Source: Desulfomicrobium sp. UBA5193 (lineage in GTDB: Bacteria; Desulfobacterota; Desulfovibrionia; Desulfovibrionales; Desulfomicrobiaceae). Taken from it: DNA of 64,000 bases. The stretch is taken from NCBI GenBank assembly GCA_002412965.1, contig DHWB01000002.1, positions 262,242 to 326,241 of the forward strand, read 5' to 3'. The translations under genes and the position numbers were made by a program. Below are positions 61,086-64,000 of this stretch, in pieces; within the stretch, counting starts at the first letter, position 1, and every line of letters starts with the position of its first letter. The notes under the pieces were generated by a model. It saw nothing but the letters and a program-made list of their open reading frames with translations. It had not been told where the DNA came from and ran no database searches.

Positions 61086-62066
61086 CTACTTATCCCGCGT
61101 CAGAACGAAGTCGATCATGGCTCCGAGCAAGTTTTTTTCCAGGCATTCGGGTATCACGGCCAGTGTCTGACTGGCGAGCGCCAAATAGGATTTGGCGGCG
61201 TCCCTGGTCTTCTCGGCGAAGCCCTGGGTCGTGATCTCCGCGATGATCTGGTCTTGCCGGACCGGATGCAGGTTGACGTCTGTCAGCTCCAGGGTCGTGA
61301 TCCGGCGAATGTCATCCGGCAGGGATTCGAGGTACAAAAGGAGCGGCAGGGTGAACTTGCCCTCGCGCAGATCTCCGCCCAGAGGCTTGCCCGAGGTGTC
61401 GGCCCTGGACGTGTAGTCAAGGGCGTCATCCACGAGCTGGAAGGCGATGCCCAGGTTCAGGCCGAAATCCCTGGCCGCGGAGCGGACACGTTCGGAGCCT
61501 CCGGCGGCGATGACGCCAAACTCGCAGGCCGACTGAATCAGATAGGCGGTCTTGCCGGTGATGATCTCGATATACTCGCTCCGGGTGGTCCCTGCGTTGC
61601 GGATGGCGGTGATCTCCATGATCTCGCCGCTGGCAGTCTGCATGATGGCTCTCGAGATGCACGAGGTCAGGGCGGGGATGTCCGTGCGGGCCACGATTTC
61701 ATTGGCCAGGGCCAGGAGCACGTCTCCGGCCAGGATGGTCGGCGTTATGCCGAAGCGGGTATGGGCGGAAGGCTTGCCCCTGCGTAGATCCGCATTGTCG
61801 AGAATATCGTCGTGCATGAGGGTGGCCGAATGCAGGAATTCAAGGGAGCTTGCCAGGGTGTGCAGATTGTCGCCCCGAAAATCGAGCGCCCGTGCGAAAA
61901 GAATTGTGAGCATGGGCCGCAGGCGCTTGCCGCCGGCCTCCATGACATGTCCGGCCACGGGCCTTACCAGGGCTGGTAGGGCGTCGATTTCCTTCTGGAT
62001 GGCGGCGTTGATGGCCGGAAGTTCTTTGAGAAAGGCGATTTTAAGCTGTGCAAAGGCGTCGTTCAT
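61086..62066 (-). CDS. ispB: polyprenyl diphosphate synthase (octaprenyl/heptaprenyl type)
   Basis: A 326-residue trans-prenyltransferase that builds the side chain of menaquinone. It has the first Asp-rich motif LMHDDILDNADLRRG (FARM), a GDVLLALA segment, and the second motif FQLVDDALDYTSRAD (SARM). Chain length cannot be read from the sequence with certainty. Its ATG overlaps the mqnD stop by 4 nt, and the HDOD-GGDEF gene follows with a 2-nt gap. The name ispB is a family name. Confidence 0.88.
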   Translation of the reverse strand: MNDAFAQLKIAFLKELPAINAAIQKEIDALPALVRPVAGHVMEAGGKRLRPMLTILFARALDFRGDNLHTLASSLEFLHSATLMHDDILDNADLRRGKPSAHTRFGITPTILAGDVLLALANEIVARTDIPALTSCISRAIMQTASGEIMEITAIRNAGTTRSEYIEIITGKTAYLIQSACEFGVIAAGGSERVRSAARDFGLNLGIAFQLVDDALDYTSRADTSGKPLGGDLREGKFTLPLLLYLESLPDDIRRITTLELTDVNLHPVRQDQIIAEITTQGFAEKTRDAAKSYLALASQTLAVIPECLEKNLLGAMIDFVLTRDK

Positions 62067-62854
62067 GAAAGATCCCGAAAAGTTTGCAGCATGTTGAGCG
62101 CGGCCTGGCCTTGATGACCCATATCCAGACTGAATTCGTTGACGTAGGCGGCAATATGTTGTTCCAGCGTGGCCGCGTCAAGCTCTCTGGCCAAGGATGC
62201 GATAAAAGGCATGACGGAGTCCCGCTCTTGCCGGGCGTGGAGGATGCTCGCGCGAATGCTGCCTGCGATGGCGGCGTGCGTCACGGCACCAAGTTCCTGC
62301 CGGGCCAGGATGCAGCCGAGCGGCATGGGGAGGCCGTCTGTATGCTGCCGCCACCATGCTCCGAGGTCCGTGTGCAGCGCCAGCCCGTAACGATCGTAAA
62401 CCAGGGCGGTTTCGTGGATGAGCAGGCCCGCATCGACCTCGCCCGCCCGCACGGCATCGACAATGGCGTGAAAGATCATGGGCACGGGGGTGAAGCGTCC
62501 GCCGAGGGCCGCGTTCAGGACGCACATGGCCGTAGTGTCCAAACCGGGAACAGCAATGCGCTGCGGCGTGCCGCGAAAATCCGCGCGGGTGACCAGCTTG
62601 GGGCCGTGCTCCAGGCCAAAAGCGCCGCCGCAAGGCAGGATAGTGAACCTGTCCATGAGACGCAGGGCCGTGGCCGCGCTGACCTTGATCACGTCCCAAG
62701 TGTCGGCGAACGCACCCTGGTTCAACTCCTGCACGTCGTGCCAGAAAAAACGGCAGTCGCGTCCGGCCGGAGAGGGCGTGAGACCGAGAACCCATGCCCC
62801 GAAAATGAAGCTGTCATTGGGGCAGGGTGAAACTGCGACGGTCAGGGAGGTCAT
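62063..62854 (-). CDS. mqnD: 1,4-dihydroxy-6-naphthoate synthase
   Basis: A 263-residue periplasmic-binding-protein-fold enzyme of the futalosine pathway. It opens with VAVSPCPNDSFIFGAW, the family's SPCPND signature, and has LIHETALVYDRYGL in the middle. It converts cyclic dehypoxanthine futalosine to 1,4-dihydroxy-6-naphthoate. It overlaps mqnB by 4 nt and the prenyl synthase by 4 nt, so translation is coupled through all three. Confidence 0.92.
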   Translation of the reverse strand: MTSLTVAVSPCPNDSFIFGAWVLGLTPSPAGRDCRFFWHDVQELNQGAFADTWDVIKVSAATALRLMDRFTILPCGGAFGLEHGPKLVTRADFRGTPQRIAVPGLDTTAMCVLNAALGGRFTPVPMIFHAIVDAVRAGEVDAGLLIHETALVYDRYGLALHTDLGAWWRQHTDGLPMPLGCILARQELGAVTHAAIAGSIRASILHARQERDSVMPFIASLARELDAATLEQHIAAYVNEFSLDMGHQGQAALNMLQTFRDLS

Positions 62855-63543
62855 ACCGCTGCTCCGGTGAGGATGGGCAGGATGTTTTGCAGGGCAGCGA
62901 GGGCCTGCCGGAAGTTCCAGAGCCGCTTGTCCCTTTCTCCGACGGGATTGGAGACGGTTCTGATCTCAAGGAAAGGGATGCCCCACCGGTGCGCCGCGAG
63001 GGCCAGGCTGAAGCCTTCCATGTTTTCCGTGGCCGCATTGTGGCGGGTTTGGAGCATCTCGGCCCGCCGCGAATCTCCGCTGACTCCCGCCACGGTCAGG
63101 CTCGGGCCGCATGGCCAGGCTGCGGGCAGGACAAGCTGCATGACCGAGGCCGCTGCGACCGGGTCAAGCTCCACTCTGTTGACGGGGCTTAAGGACAAAT
63201 CCGGAAACATCTGGTGCGCAAAGACTTCTTCTTTCTGTTCGACGTGATGGACGCCATACTCCGGCCAGATTTCGGCGCTGGCGACGCATGGAGTGCCAAG
63301 AGGATTGCGGAGAGGATCGAAGCTTCCGCAGATGCCCAGGTTGAGAATGCCCGTAGTCTCGGGGAAACGCTCAAGCAGGGCTCCCATGCTCAAGGCTGCG
63401 GCCACCGGCCCGATACCCACAACGCAGGCCAGCAGGTCGCGTCCGGCAACCTGAAGCCGCATGTTCGCGGACGGGGGCTTGGGCGCCAGCCGGCTCAAGG
63501 CGCTGTGGCATTCGCGCTCGGTTGCGCAGGCCAGGATAAGCAT
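62851..63543 (-). CDS. mqnB: futalosine hydrolase
   Basis: A 230-residue purine-nucleosidase-like enzyme (nucleoside phosphorylase fold) that removes hypoxanthine from futalosine. It has CATERECHSAL at the start, GILNLGICGSF, and ATENMEGFSLALAAHRWGIPFLEIRTVSNPVGERD with the Glu/Met/Glu active-site segment. It overlaps mqnD by 4 nt. It is 14 nt downstream of the nucleotide-sugar dehydrogenase. This order (mqnB then mqnD) supports a futalosine-type menaquinone pathway. Confidence 0.92.
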   Translation of the reverse strand: MLILACATERECHSALSRLAPKPPSANMRLQVAGRDLLACVVGIGPVAAALSMGALLERFPETTGILNLGICGSFDPLRNPLGTPCVASAEIWPEYGVHHVEQKEEVFAHQMFPDLSLSPVNRVELDPVAAASVMQLVLPAAWPCGPSLTVAGVSGDSRRAEMLQTRHNAATENMEGFSLALAAHRWGIPFLEIRTVSNPVGERDKRLWNFRQALAALQNILPILTGAAV

Positions 63544-63557
63544 GAAAAATCCTCGGT

Positions 63558-64000
63558 CTACAGTCGCCAGTAGGTGAAGTCGCGAGACATCCGGTTTTTG
63601 TCCAGGAAGCTTTTGACGTCGATTATTATTCCGGCCTGCGGCTGCTTGAACATGGTCTTGAGCTGTGCGGTGTCCAGTCCGGCAAATTCGGCGTGCGAAA
63701 CTGCCAGGATGAGGGCGTCGAGGCCACGCAATGCGTCCAGGGGTAAAAGGTCCACCCCGTACTCTTTTTTGGCTTCCTCTGCATTTGCCAGGGGGTCGTG
63801 CACTAGGACGTCGACATGATAATCGCTCAGTTCATGGATGATGTCCTCCACGCGGCTGTTGCGCAGATCCGGGACGTTCTCCTTGAAGGTCAGTCCCAGG
63901 AGCCCGACGCGTGCGCCCTTGATCAGACATCCGGCATTGATCATGGCCTTGATGGTCTTTTCGGCGATGAATTTGCCCATGCCGTCGTTGATGCGTCGTC
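63558..64000 (-). CDS. nucleotide-sugar dehydrogenase, C-terminal part (runs off right edge)
   Basis: The last 147 residues or so of a UDP-glucose/UDP-N-acetylhexosamine 6-dehydrogenase; the N-terminus lies beyond the window (the frame is open to 64000, reading RRRINDGMGKFIAEK). It has LLGLTFKENVPDLRNSRVEDII, the typical C-terminal domain start, and VLVHDPLANAEEAKKEYG. The motif set favours the UDP-N-acetylgalactosamine/-glucosamine type (WbpO/TviB-like). It makes a uronic acid for surface polysaccharide. It is upstream of mqnB by 14 nt on the same strand. Confidence 0.85.
   Translation of the reverse strand, partial: RRINDGMGKFIAEKTIKAMINAGCLIKGARVGLLGLTFKENVPDLRNSRVEDIIHELSDYHVDVLVHDPLANAEEAKKEYGVDLLPLDALRGLDALILAVSHAEFAGLDTAQLKTMFKQPQAGIIIDVKSFLDKNRMSRDFTYWRL

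Overview
The window looks like chromosomal DNA of a GC-rich, flagellated, anaerobic deltaproteobacterium, most likely a sulfate reducer of the Desulfovibrionales (Desulfomicrobium or Desulfovibrio type). The basis is overall protein character, sigma-54 promoters on nitrogen and flagellar genes, the futalosine route to menaquinone, split heptose kinase/nucleotidyltransferase genes and split purH genes. The taxon is an inference. No rRNA, tRNA, prophage, insertion sequence or CRISPR array was seen.

Layout. 1-4.8 kb: the start of a uracil-DNA glycosylase-family gene running off the left edge, a patatin-like phospholipase, a large M16 peptidase and a small secreted protein. 5.0-9.4 kb: an RND efflux pump with its lipoprotein adaptor. 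9.6-14.6 kb: an azlC-azlD-racemase-aminotransferase operon facing a MocR-type regulator, with a repeat-rich spacer between them and a candidate operator and promoter in front of azlC. 14.7-16.0 kb: a radical SAM/SPASM protein. 16.0-22.5 kb: two divergent amt-P-II units, each with a good sigma-54 promoter, the second followed by glnD. One P-II protein has the uridylylation tyrosine and the other does not.

22.5-32.7 kb: a divergent diadenylate cyclase-like protein, a small nuclease-fold protein, heptose kinase, parB, a zinc-ribbon protein, parA, a UDP-glucuronate epimerase, a degenerate UDG-like protein, coaBC, a lipoprotein and the heptose-phosphate nucleotidyltransferase. parS-like palindromes occur near parAB, which suggests an origin-proximal domain. 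32.7-41.2 kb: a GspE/PilB ATPase, then the flagellar operon flgBC-fliEFGHI on the minus strand under a sigma-54 promoter, divergent from a TPR gene with its own sigma-54 promoter.

41.3-55.3 kb: housekeeping genes: the PurH cyclohydrolase domain, hflX (apparently with a non-standard start codon), plsY, an RNB ribonuclease, the PurH formyltransferase domain, purA, holB, serB, fxsA, a UbiD decarboxylase probably for menaquinone, and pyruvate kinase. 55.5-64 kb, all minus strand: a nucleotide-sugar dehydrogenase (truncated by the edge), mqnB, mqnD, a polyprenyl diphosphate synthase, an HDOD-GGDEF signalling protein and purL, closely packed.

Three inverted pairs of one 25-bp palindromic repeat (REPIN-like) lie in intergenic gaps. 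The most interesting points are the paired sigma-54 amt units with non-equivalent P-II proteins, the divergent c-di-AMP cyclase-like protein, the parS cluster, the probable ATC start of hflX, and the MocR/azlCD locus with its direct-repeat operator.
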